DNA of 59,731 nt. It comes from Roseofilum acuticapitatum BLCC-M154 (lineage in GTDB: Bacteria; Cyanobacteriota; Cyanobacteriia; Cyanobacteriales; Desertifilaceae). The stretch lies in NCBI RefSeq assembly GCF_030068475.1, contig NZ_JAQOSP010000080.1:1-59731 (forward strand), written 5' to 3'. Each line of letters starts with the position of its first letter. Within the stretch, counting starts at the first letter, position 1. Positions 52,249-59,731 of this stretch are shown here, one piece after another. Position numbers and translations under genes: made by a program. Under the pieces are notes generated by a model. That model worked only from the letters and a program-made list of their open reading frames with translations, searched no databases and was not told the origin of the DNA.

Positions 52249-52749
52249 ATGTCTACTGACAAATACTTAGACTTCTTGCCATGCTTGAGTTGTAGAACTC
52301 AGAACTTGATTATGCAACACATTAAAGAGATTCTTGCCAACATGACAGCTAATTCTCTGTCTGTGCATCATGAGCAGTTGCCTGCGATGGTTGAAAAGGC
52401 GATCGCCACTTCTCAAGTCCCTGTTCATACTTTGGGCTATTCGCTGATTTGGCACGTTCCTGCTACCCAACTTTCCGCCGCGCAACCGCATATCCACGGA
52501 CTGATTGAACCCTATTGTGGTTATAATGCCTCTCTCTCTGATGGCAACTGGTTTGATCGGAAAAATAATCGCTGGTGTCCTGAACCCATTGTACTCGTTA
52601 AATCTTATATGACGGGGGATGTGTTACAGCAGCATTTACCCACAACTTTACAGCGTTCGTACTCAATGGGTAAAGCATTGGAACAAAGTGCGATCGCCCT
52701 CGAAATTATCCCAAATAATCTTATGCTCACTATTCCTACTGATGACTAA
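52249..52749 (+). CDS. Unknown 166-aa protein
   Basis: Not recognised. It opens MSTDKYLDFLPCLSCRTQNL, then a helical NMTANSLSVHHEQLPAMVEK, and has a conserved-looking GYSLIWHVPATQLSAAQPHI and NWFDRKNNRWCPEP. A second ATG at 52312 could be the real start, because ATG 52249 lies only 3 bp after the operator-like CTTACCT. No TM. Divergent from the STAND gene. Confidence 0.5.
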   Translation: MSTDKYLDFLPCLSCRTQNLIMQHIKEILANMTANSLSVHHEQLPAMVEKAIATSQVPVHTLGYSLIWHVPATQLSAAQPHIHGLIEPYCGYNASLSDGNWFDRKNNRWCPEPIVLVKSYMTGDVLQQHLPTTLQRSYSMGKALEQSAIALEIIPNNLMLTIPTDD

Positions 52750-52795
52750 TCTCAGAAACTGGGTTTCTGGTTATAAGGAGGTCAAAGGAACCAAG

Positions 52796-52855
52796 TAGGG
52801 TGGGCAGATGATTTGGCGATCGCTCACGACTCATTATTTCAACTTGCCCACCCTA
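52796..52855. terminator. TAGGGTGGGCA hairpin between convergent genes
   Basis: TAGGGTGGGCA and TGCCCACCCTA are perfect 11-bp arms around a 38-base loop, ending 6 bp from the PIN gene stop. Possibly a bidirectional terminator or a generic repeat. Confidence 0.5.
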
Positions 52856-52860
52856 AGCTC

Positions 52861-53283
52861 TTAATTGTTGAGTGGCATAATGATTGGAATAGTTTGGTTT
52901 CTGTGTTTCCGATAGATTTGAAAATCACTATCTAGGGTGATAATCTGGCTATCTTCATATATCTCGCTCATTCTCACTAAACAGGCATCGGCTAATGACA
53001 TGGGCACTGAAGCATAGCGTTGCATAAGATCGTTTACAGCTTCTATCTCTTGGTTTAGGCTAAAGGGGATGACCATATGTCCTTGTTGAATTAATTTTAA
53101 GATCGTTGCTTGTCCTTGATGAATTCTTCGGGCCAGAAAACAGGCTTCTGTGATCACAGCTTCGTTAGTTATAACGGGGGCGGTGATGTTTGAGAATTGG
53201 GTAACTGCCCAAGTGTGAAATTTATCTTTTGGCAAGAGAAAAGCAATTAAAGCTCCCGTATCTACAATAACTTTCGTACTCAT
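52861..53283 (-). CDS. PIN-domain toxin, second pair
   Basis: A 140-aa PIN protein: VIVDTGALIAFLLPKDKFHT, then SLADACLVRMSEIYED and ITLDSDFQIYRKHRN with catalytic acids. The start overlaps the antitoxin stop by 4 bp (ATGA), typical VapBC coupling. Active-site residues look complete. Confidence 0.86.
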   Translation of the reverse strand: MSTKVIVDTGALIAFLLPKDKFHTWAVTQFSNITAPVITNEAVITEACFLARRIHQGQATILKLIQQGHMVIPFSLNQEIEAVNDLMQRYASVPMSLADACLVRMSEIYEDSQIITLDSDFQIYRKHRNQTIPIIMPLNN

Positions 53284-53522
53284 TGACCCAATTCTTCTAA
53301 ATATTGGGGATTGTGGGACAAATCCTCTAAGTCACTATCGAGACAACCGATAAATTCTTGAGCGGCTTCTGCAAATGACACTTGAGAATTGTCTAGGGTT
53401 TTAGATGTTTTTTGCTGCTGGCTAGATTGGTATTCTAAGAATTCTAAGAATTCAATCACCTTTTGCCATTGCTCAGGGGGCAGTTGTTGGATTTTTTTGA
53501 TGGCTGTTTCTAGGGTAGGCAT
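53280..53522 (-). CDS. Antitoxin of second PIN pair
   Basis: An 80-aa protein: ETAIKKIQQLPPEQWQKVIE, FLEFLEYQ, then a disordered middle and an acidic C-terminus. This is a DUF2281-like antitoxin arrangement. Overlaps the PIN toxin by 4 bp. Confidence 0.75.
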   Translation of the reverse strand: MPTLETAIKKIQQLPPEQWQKVIEFLEFLEYQSSQQQKTSKTLDNSQVSFAEAAQEFIGCLDSDLEDLSHNPQYLEELGQ

Positions 53523-53630
53523 GGTTATGGATGAGACATTTTGTAGATACTGTCTTGGATGTCAAGGGGCGGGTTTCAAACCTGCCCCTACAATAGACTA
53601 TTTTATTGCCCCAATTCAGATTCAGGTAGC

Positions 53631-56600
53631 TTATGGGCTGAAGTATTTGGAGACGGGATGGTGGGTGATAATGGCGCTGGTGGATTGTTCGGGATAGATT
53701 TGATCGCTCTCGTCCATGTACATATTAATGCGATCGCTCCCCAGCAGCTCCAATTGCTTATACTGGTCTTCCATATTCGGACAAGCGGGATAGCCGAAAC
53801 TATAGCGGGAACCGTGATAGCGCTGTTTGAACATATCGCGCACATTATCCGGTTCTTCATCTCCAAAGCCTAATTCGCGGCGAATTTTGGCGTGCAACCA
53901 TTCCGCCATCGCTTCGGCAGTTTGCACCGCCATGCCATGGAAATAAAGATAATCTGTATAGCGATCGCCCGCAAACAACTTCTGCGCGTATTCCGTTGCC
54001 ACTTCTCCCACCGTTACCGCGTGCATCGGGAACACATCCATCACCCCGCTCTCCTTCGGTGCAAAGAAGTCCGCAATACAAAAGCGACGGGAGCGTTTTT
54101 GCCGGGGAAACTCAAAGGTATGTCGCACCGTTTTCGCCATTCCCCCCTTCATCTCCTCGGCATCATAAACAAACACCGTATTGCCTTCCGACTGGGCTGG
54201 AAAATAGCCATAAATCGCTTGGGGCTTCAAGATATTTTCCGTTAAAATCTTCTCTTTCCATTCCTCTAAGATGGGATGCACCGTCTCTTGCAAGAACTCG
54301 TCATATTCTTCGCGGGATTGTTCTTTCGGCTTGCGGAATTGCCATTGCCCCACAAACAGCGCTTGCAAATCTAAATACCAAAAGACTTCTTCTAAAGGAA
54401 TATCTTCCGGTTGCAAAATCCGACTGCCCCAGAAGGGAGGAGTCGGACGAGGAATATCAATCTCAACCGCTTCCGAGCGCCGAGTATCAATTACTTCTGG
54501 TTCCGAGGATTTGGCTTCTGTTGCTGTGTCTTCTCCCTTCTCCTCGACTGCATTGCCATTTCCATTCTCAGCTTCATCCAAAAAGCCTTTGAAATCATCC
54601 CAATTATTGGCCGCTTTCGCAGGCATCAACTTATCCATAAACGTCAAGTCAGAAAAGGCATCTTTCCCGTAAATCACTCGACCTTTATAGGCATTTTGAC
54701 AATCTTGATAGACAAACTTGGGCGTTAGAGCCGCTCCCCCCAAAATCACGGGGACTGTAATTCCTTGCTCGTTAAACGTTTCCAAATTATCCTTCATAAA
54801 TGCTGTCGATTTCACCAGCAAGCCACTCATGGCGATACAGTCGGCGTTATGCTCGCGGTAGGCATCAATAATGTTATCGACGGGTTGTTTAATGCCCAGG
54901 TTTACTACTTTGTAACCGTTATTAGACAGGATAATATCCACCAAATTCTTACCGATATCATGGACATCCCCTTTCACTGTGGCAATCACAAAGATTCCTT
55001 TGGCATTATTGCCCGATTCTGATTTTTCCATGAACGGTTCTAGATAAGCAACCGCCGCTTTCATGGTTTCGGCTGATTGCAACACAAAGGGAAGTTGCAT
55101 CTGTCCGGAACCGAATAAGTCCCCGACGACTTTCATACCATCGAGTAGGAAGACGTTAATAATTTCTAGGGGTGGATATTCTTCTAGAGCCTTTTTCAAG
55201 GAGTCTTCTAAACCAATGCGCTCGCCATCGATAATATGGTTTTTGAGGCGCTCGTTAATGGGCAGATTTTCATCCACGGAGCGATCGCGCTTCGCTTTCT
55301 TCCCGGCAAAGATTTGGGTCAATTCCGCCAGGGGATCGTAGGTGCAAATCTCGCCATCAAATTCCCGTTGGTCGTAGATCAGTTTGCGGCAGACCTCTTG
55401 ATGTTCGGGTTCAATTTTCGCCAGGGGTAAAATCTTGCTGGCACTGACAATGGCGCTATCTAATCCCACTTGCATGGCTTCATGCAAGAACATGGAATTG
55501 AGGACAATCCGCGCTGCTGCATTTAAGCCGAAGGAAATATTAGAAACGCCGAGTAAAATATGACATCCGGGCAATTCTGCGCGAATGCGGCGAATCGACT
55601 CTATGGTTGCTTTTCCGTTTTCTCGGTCTTCTTCAATCCCGGTAGAAATCGGTAGAGCCAAAGTATCAAAGAATATTTCATGGGCAGGAATTCCATGCTC
55701 GATCGCTTGGTCATAAGCCCGTTTAGCAATGGCAAACTTTTTATCAGCCGTTCGCGCCATGCCATCCTCATCAATGGTTCCCACAACCACACCCGCGCCG
55801 TATTTTTTCGCCAGTTCTAAGACTTTCAAAAAGCGGGGTTCTCCATCTTCGTAGTTGGTGGAATTTAGGATACATTTTCCGCCCACAACTTTTAACCCGG
55901 CTTCCATTTTTTCCCACTCGGTGGAATCCAACATTAAAGGTAGGGTAATATTGTTCACCAAACGGGAGGCGAGTTCCTTCATATCGCGCACCCCATCTCG
56001 ACCCACATAATCGACGTTCACATCTAAAATATGGGCCCCTTCTTTGACTTGGGCTTTACCTAAAGAAACTAAGCCATCCCAGTCTTCATTGTTGAGTAGG
56101 TTGCGGCATTTTTTGGAGCCACTGGCGTTGAGTCTCTCACCGACAATGAGAAAGGAGTTATCTTGATCGTAGGGTTGGGCGCTATAAATGGAAGCGGCTG
56201 AGGGTTCAAAGACGGGATGGCGTTCTTTGGGTTTGAGGGTAGCGCCAATTTCGGCTAATTGTTGAATATGATCGGGACGGGTTCCACAACATCCGCCAAT
56301 GATTTGCACGCCCCAATCTTCAACAAACCGATTGAGGGCCATGCGTAATTCCATGGGGGTGAGTTTGTAATGGGCATGACCGCCAACATTTTCGGGGAGT
56401 CCGGCGTTGGGAATGCAGGAGACGATGAAGGGGGAATGTTCGCAGAGATATTTGATATGGTCGGCCATGCGATCGGGGCCGGTGGCGCAGTTTAGGCCTA
56501 AAATATCGATGTTGTAGGGTTCGAGAATGGTTAGAGCGGCGCTAATTTCGGAACCAACGAGCATGGTTCCCATGACTTCCATGGTGATGGACACCATGAT

Positions 56601-57170
56601 GGGGCGGCGTTCTCCTTTGCGTTCAAAGACTTTTTCTACGGCGTTTAAGGCGGCTTTGATTTGCAGAACGTCTTGACAAGTTTCAATAATAAAGAGGTCT
56701 ACGCCTCCATCGTATAAGCCTTCAGCTTGTTCAATAAAGGCCGTTTCTAAAGTATCAAAATCAATATGGCCTAATGTCGGTAATTTGGTGGTTGGCCCCA
56801 TGGAACCGGCGACAAATCGGGGTTTTTCTGGGGTGGAGAATTCGGCAGCGATGCTTTTGGCCAGTTCTGCGGCGGCTTTGTTGAGTTCGTAGGCTTGGTC
56901 GGCTAGGTCATATTCAGCGAGGACGATGGAGGCTGCGCCAAAGGTGTCGGTTTCAATGACATCACAGCCGGCACTGAGGAAATCACGGTGAACTTTGGCG
57001 ATCGCCTCTGGTTTGGTTTTGATTAAATATTCATTACATCCTTCATATTCTGGGCCTCCAAAGTCCTCTGCGGTTAAATTCTGGACTTGGAGGTTGGTTC
57101 CCATCGCGCCATCGAATACGATGACGGGACGTTCTGGACTGTGTAGACGGTTCAGGAAGGCACTATTCAT
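53631..57170 (-). CDS. metH: Cobalamin-dependent methionine synthase MetH
   Basis: A 1179-aa modular enzyme that makes methionine from homocysteine and methyltetrahydrofolate. Homocysteine domain: [10 protein letters not shown] and [10 protein letters not shown] with the zinc Cys residues. Pterin domain: [17 protein letters not shown]. Cobalamin domain: [12 protein letters not shown], His near residue 738. C-terminal activation domain: PHA..EWLH..IR ([13 protein letters not shown]). An acidic, low-complexity linker of about 40 aa lies between the last two. ATG 57170 is chosen since the frame opening at 57200 adds an unrelated 10 aa. Full length. Confidence 0.96.
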   Translation of the reverse strand: MNSAFLNRLHSPERPVIVFDGAMGTNLQVQNLTAEDFGGPEYEGCNEYLIKTKPEAIAKVHRDFLSAGCDVIETDTFGAASIVLAEYDLADQAYELNKAAAELAKSIAAEFSTPEKPRFVAGSMGPTTKLPTLGHIDFDTLETAFIEQAEGLYDGGVDLFIIETCQDVLQIKAALNAVEKVFERKGERRPIMVSITMEVMGTMLVGSEISAALTILEPYNIDILGLNCATGPDRMADHIKYLCEHSPFIVSCIPNAGLPENVGGHAHYKLTPMELRMALNRFVEDWGVQIIGGCCGTRPDHIQQLAEIGATLKPKERHPVFEPSAASIYSAQPYDQDNSFLIVGERLNASGSKKCRNLLNNEDWDGLVSLGKAQVKEGAHILDVNVDYVGRDGVRDMKELASRLVNNITLPLMLDSTEWEKMEAGLKVVGGKCILNSTNYEDGEPRFLKVLELAKKYGAGVVVGTIDEDGMARTADKKFAIAKRAYDQAIEHGIPAHEIFFDTLALPISTGIEEDRENGKATIESIRRIRAELPGCHILLGVSNISFGLNAAARIVLNSMFLHEAMQVGLDSAIVSASKILPLAKIEPEHQEVCRKLIYDQREFDGEICTYDPLAELTQIFAGKKAKRDRSVDENLPINERLKNHIIDGERIGLEDSLKKALEEYPPLEIINVFLLDGMKVVGDLFGSGQMQLPFVLQSAETMKAAVAYLEPFMEKSESGNNAKGIFVIATVKGDVHDIGKNLVDIILSNNGYKVVNLGIKQPVDNIIDAYREHNADCIAMSGLLVKSTAFMKDNLETFNEQGITVPVILGGAALTPKFVYQDCQNAYKGRVIYGKDAFSDLTFMDKLMPAKAANNWDDFKGFLDEAENGNGNAVEEKGEDTATEAKSSEPEVIDTRRSEAVEIDIPRPTPPFWGSRILQPEDIPLEEVFWYLDLQALFVGQWQFRKPKEQSREEYDEFLQETVHPILEEWKEKILTENILKPQAIYGYFPAQSEGNTVFVYDAEEMKGGMAKTVRHTFEFPRQKRSRRFCIADFFAPKESGVMDVFPMHAVTVGEVATEYAQKLFAGDRYTDYLYFHGMAVQTAEAMAEWLHAKIRRELGFGDEEPDNVRDMFKQRYHGSRYSFGYPACPNMEDQYKQLELLGSDRINMYMDESDQIYPEQSTSAIITHHPVSKYFSP

Positions 57171-57350
57171 GGGAACGGTTTCGACAAGGTTGACAAGCAT
57201 ACTTTCCCATTGTACCGGCGATCGGGGAATGGGGGAATGGGGGAATCAACAGTTACGGATTCCCCCATTCCTGATTCCTGATACCTTAATTAAATAGGGA
57301 AAGTTAGATATCCTGTAATTAGTTTTCCCCGTGATTCTCAGGCCAATCCC

Positions 57351-58700
57351 ATGAATGAAGAGCATACACCTAACCCGCTTTACTCGTCCTCTGAATATGA
57401 GCCAACTCCTGAATCGATCGCCGATCGGTCGGCGATCGAACCGGATGAAACTGGAAACCCAACCCATCTGGCTGAATTTACGGATGTTTCCGTAGAGCTA
57501 AATCTAGATGCCATTACCCATGAGAGTCTGAACTGGCAAGAGATCGAAGAGTCGGTGAATGAAGGGATTGCTCCAGAAGTTTTAGAGGCTCTGCAACAGG
57601 AAATGGAGCAAGTGTTACATAAGAATGTGGCGCTGCTCGATCGCATCAGTCAACTCGAAAGTGCCCTCGCCCATTCTCAACAAGCCCTACAAACCTATCA
57701 AGAACGGCAACCGGCTACTGAAGCTCTCTTATCCCAGCGTCTAGAAGAAATTAATACCCTCCAGGAAGAAAATAAGCGGCTCTTGCGGGAATTAGAACAA
57801 TCGAGTCAAAAGGGTCAACGGCAACAAATTTTAGTGCAAACTTTAACTGAACAACTCGACAGTAGCCAAACCCAAGTGGCTCAACTCGAACGAGATTGTG
57901 CGATCGCCCAACAACGCTGTCATGAGCAAGCCACCCAACTCAGTCAACGGGATAAATTTTGCCTCGATTTACAAACTCGTCTCCACCGTCAACAACGATA
58001 TACTCTACAGTTCAAAAATGCTCTAGATCGGTGTTTAGAATTATCTCCCTCGAATCGCGAACAGATCCTCAATGAGTCCTCTGGTTCTCTAGGTAATCTC
58101 AAATTAGCCAAGATTGAACAGGGATTAACGCCTAAAGCGATCGCGATTCAACCTTGGTCAGCTCATCAATGGCAAGATTCTTTATTAGAAACTCCTCTGC
58201 CGAATCCGATACCAGAGGAAAACGAGGGGAGGGATTTAGAAACTCCCGATCCAGAGTTGATGGCTCAATCCTCGGTAAATCGCCCTCACTTAAAACTGTT
58301 CAAATCGGATGAGTTATCATCACCTAATCCAGAAATAGGAGCATCTCCTACTCCTGTAATCCAGGATTCCGAGGAGGCTCAAGTTCAGGCGATCTTAGAA
58401 CCGTTAGAAGAGCTAGAGGAGTTAGAACCGGAGCCGCCCTCTTTTAGTGCTGAATTTGACGAAATAGAAGAGGATTTTATCGAGTCGGCAGAGGAAACAG
58501 TGGCTTCTGAATTCACGGCTGACGACGAACAACCGGCTGAAGAACTCTCGTCTGAAGAGGTTTCCCGACCGGAGCAACCGGAAGTTCCCCTGAATATCCC
58601 CCAAGGCAATTGGCCTTCTCCGTTAGTGTATCCTCTGCGACAGCCGAAAAAGCGCAAGTCTTTTGCGGCGATCGATTTACCTTCTTTTCCCCGTCCGTAA
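57351..58700 (+). CDS. Coiled-coil acidic protein, unknown
   Basis: A 449-aa protein. The N-terminal part is acidic. A long coiled coil is at about 80-220 (LEALQQEMEQVLHKNVALLD, RLEEINTLQEENKRLLRELE). A basic/neutral link follows, then a strongly acidic glutamate-rich C-terminus (LEELEELEPEPP). No enzyme motif. Could be a structural or scaffold protein. Its stop overlaps the next gene start by one base (TAATG). Confidence 0.7.
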   Translation: MNEEHTPNPLYSSSEYEPTPESIADRSAIEPDETGNPTHLAEFTDVSVELNLDAITHESLNWQEIEESVNEGIAPEVLEALQQEMEQVLHKNVALLDRISQLESALAHSQQALQTYQERQPATEALLSQRLEEINTLQEENKRLLRELEQSSQKGQRQQILVQTLTEQLDSSQTQVAQLERDCAIAQQRCHEQATQLSQRDKFCLDLQTRLHRQQRYTLQFKNALDRCLELSPSNREQILNESSGSLGNLKLAKIEQGLTPKAIAIQPWSAHQWQDSLLETPLPNPIPEENEGRDLETPDPELMAQSSVNRPHLKLFKSDELSSPNPEIGASPTPVIQDSEEAQVQAILEPLEELEELEPEPPSFSAEFDEIEEDFIESAEETVASEFTADDEQPAEELSSEEVSRPEQPEVPLNIPQGNWPSPLVYPLRQPKKRKSFAAIDLPSFPRP

Positions 58701-59287
58701 TGGAGAGGGTTCAACTTAAGATTTTTGAAACCACAGAAATCAATAAAATCAATGTTGTTTCCAACACTGGCCCGATGGTTTCTGCCTTTCAATGTGACCG
58801 AATAGATTTGCTTAAGCGATACTTTTCCTTAATTTATATTACCCCATCTGAGCGAGAGGAACTAAATGTTCATGGCTGGATAGATGAAGTGAATCAACTC
58901 ATTGCTGAGGGATTTGTGGTTGTTGAAGCACTAACTAATTCAGAAAAAATACAGGCAGAAGTAGTGGCCAAGCGCATTGCTCAATTACAAAAATCGGCTA
59001 ATTCAGATTGGCACGATGATCTGGCGGAAGCGGAAGCGATCGTTCTCATGCAGCATCGAAAAAACCTAGATGTTGCTATGATCCTTTTAGATGAGAAAGC
59101 CGCACGTCAGGTTGCTCGTCAACTGGGGTTAAACTTAACCGGATTTCCTGGTGTTCTCGGACGTGCGGGACTTGACGGAGTTTTAACAAAAGATGAGATT
59201 CGACAGTTGCTGAAAATGTGCCAGCAGCAAGGGACATTTTATAGCGATCGACTAATTGAAACTTTAGCAGAAAATTACGGCAAATAA
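58700..59287 (+). CDS. DUF3368 PIN-like toxin
   Basis: A 195-aa DUF3368 protein, PIN-like fold: NVVSNTGPMVSAFQCDRIDL contains the first Asp-position region (N-T-G), and WHDDLAEAEAIVLMQHRKNL the acidic centre; ILLDEKAARQVARQLGL follows. Start ATG 58700 overlaps the stop of the preceding gene. Its UPF0175-type antitoxin usually precedes it; here a different 80-aa protein follows instead. Confidence 0.8.
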   Translation: MERVQLKIFETTEINKINVVSNTGPMVSAFQCDRIDLLKRYFSLIYITPSEREELNVHGWIDEVNQLIAEGFVVVEALTNSEKIQAEVVAKRIAQLQKSANSDWHDDLAEAEAIVLMQHRKNLDVAMILLDEKAARQVARQLGLNLTGFPGVLGRAGLDGVLTKDEIRQLLKMCQQQGTFYSDRLIETLAENYGK

Positions 59288-59530
59288 ATGATGACTAAAC
59301 AAGTTCCAGAACCCAACGCGGAGTTATTATCCTCTGAAGATGTCCATGAGGATGTGATGGTGCTGACGGCTACTTTAGAACGGCGTAGTGCGGAACGTCA
59401 GGCTTATCGAATTTTATCCCGTCCAGATATTCAAGAAATGATTAAACAGGCTATATCAAGTGGTGTTTGTGCGACTGAAGAAGAAGCGATCGCCCGCGCA
59501 TTAAAAACTCTGATTACAGCAATTAGTTAG
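59288..59530 (+). CDS. Small partner of DUF3368 gene
   Basis: An 80-aa protein whose start codon follows the toxin stop directly (TAAATG). It reads SAERQAYRILSRPDIQEMIK and ends EEEAIARALKTLITAI, with a CATEEEAIARAL helix resembling UPF0175/CopG-type antitoxins. Candidate antitoxin in an unusual toxin-first order. Confidence 0.65.
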   Translation: MMTKQVPEPNAELLSSEDVHEDVMVLTATLERRSAERQAYRILSRPDIQEMIKQAISSGVCATEEEAIARALKTLITAIS

Positions 59531-59557
59531 GTGTTGCGAAAGTCCTGAATCATAATC

Positions 59558-59705
59558 ATATCAAGTTCGCTTATTCATGTCCGCGAAGCGGAAATACCCT
59601 AATTAAAAATCCAGGGAGCAAGATGCTCCCACTCCAGTCATATCAAAGAATTCGAGGAGTGCGGGCATCTTGCCCGCTTCTTAACCAATTAACTGGACTT
59701 GATAT
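59558..59705 (+). repeat. MITE-like palindromic repeat, last copy
   Basis: A 148-bp copy with ATATCAAGT and ACTTGATAT ends. It keeps the left inserted hairpin (CCGCGAAGCGG) but lacks the right one (has CTTAACCAATTAACTGG), complementary to the copy at 7381 that has only the right. It ends 26 bp before the window end. Confidence 0.9.
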
Positions 59706-59731
59706 CATAGCATAACTATCTTTTCATGACA

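Noticed and set aside
1-59731. CRISPR array, tRNA or rRNA genes
   Set aside because: No regular spaced repeats, and I could not find a convincing tRNA cloverleaf or rRNA. A tRNAscan/Infernal run would settle it.

Overview
The window looks like chromosome from a filamentous, non-marine cyanobacterium. HIP1 octamers (GCGATCGC) occur throughout. Typical cyanobacterial families are present: an FtsH of the thylakoid type, an EGY-like site-2 protease, a carotenoid oxygenase, XisH/XisI, Uma2, DUF29 and RTX exoproteins. There are also heptanucleotide repeats and several families of small palindromic repeats. I saw no rRNA, tRNA, CRISPR array, intact transposase or phage genes. Species assignment (an Oscillatoriales-type organism) is inference only.

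Layout. 1-5.6 kb: a DUF938 methyltransferase, then a signalling module (PhnD-like lipoprotein, membrane c-heme/HAMP/PP2C phosphatase, STAS protein), an esterase and a DUF4168 lipoprotein. 5.6-9.5 kb: Uma2 protein, a DAO-family flavoenzyme whose start codon abuts a palindromic repeat, a toxin-antitoxin locus with a truncated MazF/PemK toxin, an alpha/beta-hydrolase lacking its usual nucleophile, and a 66-aa protein with a strong terminator. 9.5-14.1 kb: FtsH, a degenerate MBL-fold protein divergent from a site-2 protease with start codons sharing CATG, and a coiled-coil protein. 14.2-18.8 kb: the best candidate for an undescribed system, namely a divergent HTH protein, a CDC48-like double-AAA ATPase with an inactive-looking second ATPase domain, an unknown 215-aa protein, and three related Cys/His small proteins. 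It ends at a perfect 37-bp palindrome.

18.8-32.4 kb: VapBC-like pair, S9 peptidase, DUF2470 protein, carotenoid oxygenase, GT2 glycosyltransferase, B12-binding radical SAM enzyme, TIGR03032 protein, a 1227-aa RTX exoprotein, and a DUF433 antitoxin with a broken DUF5615 toxin. 32.4-43.1 kb: orphan PhnD-like lipoprotein, an orphan structured region with its own terminator, CNT nucleoside transporter, xisH/xisI with an RTX fossil, HepT/MntA, Der GTPase, a second large RTX exoprotein (about 1382 aa), and a tandem array of palindromic repeat cores. 43.1-49.4 kb: DUF29, sulfotransferase, GNAT, TatC, nitroreductase, Bax-inhibitor-1-like protein and small unknowns. 49.4-59.7 kb: HNH endonuclease and partner, a STAND (HTH, NB-ARC, TPR-like) ATPase with a candidate operator, a second VapBC pair, MetH, a coiled-coil/acidic protein, a DUF3368 PIN-like gene with a small partner, and a final copy of the palindromic repeat.

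Themes. (1) At least five toxin-antitoxin-type loci with others nearby, two having visibly broken toxins. (2) A roughly 148-166 bp palindromic repeat at six places, into which an approximately 20-nt hairpin has inserted independently; the same hairpin sits in two unrelated repeats with 8-9 bp flanking duplications. (3) Two separate NTPase-centred, HTH-linked loci (CDC48-like and STAND) that could be conflict or stress systems; this is inference. (4) Membrane and secretion functions (FtsH, S2P, TatC, BI-1, two RTX proteins).
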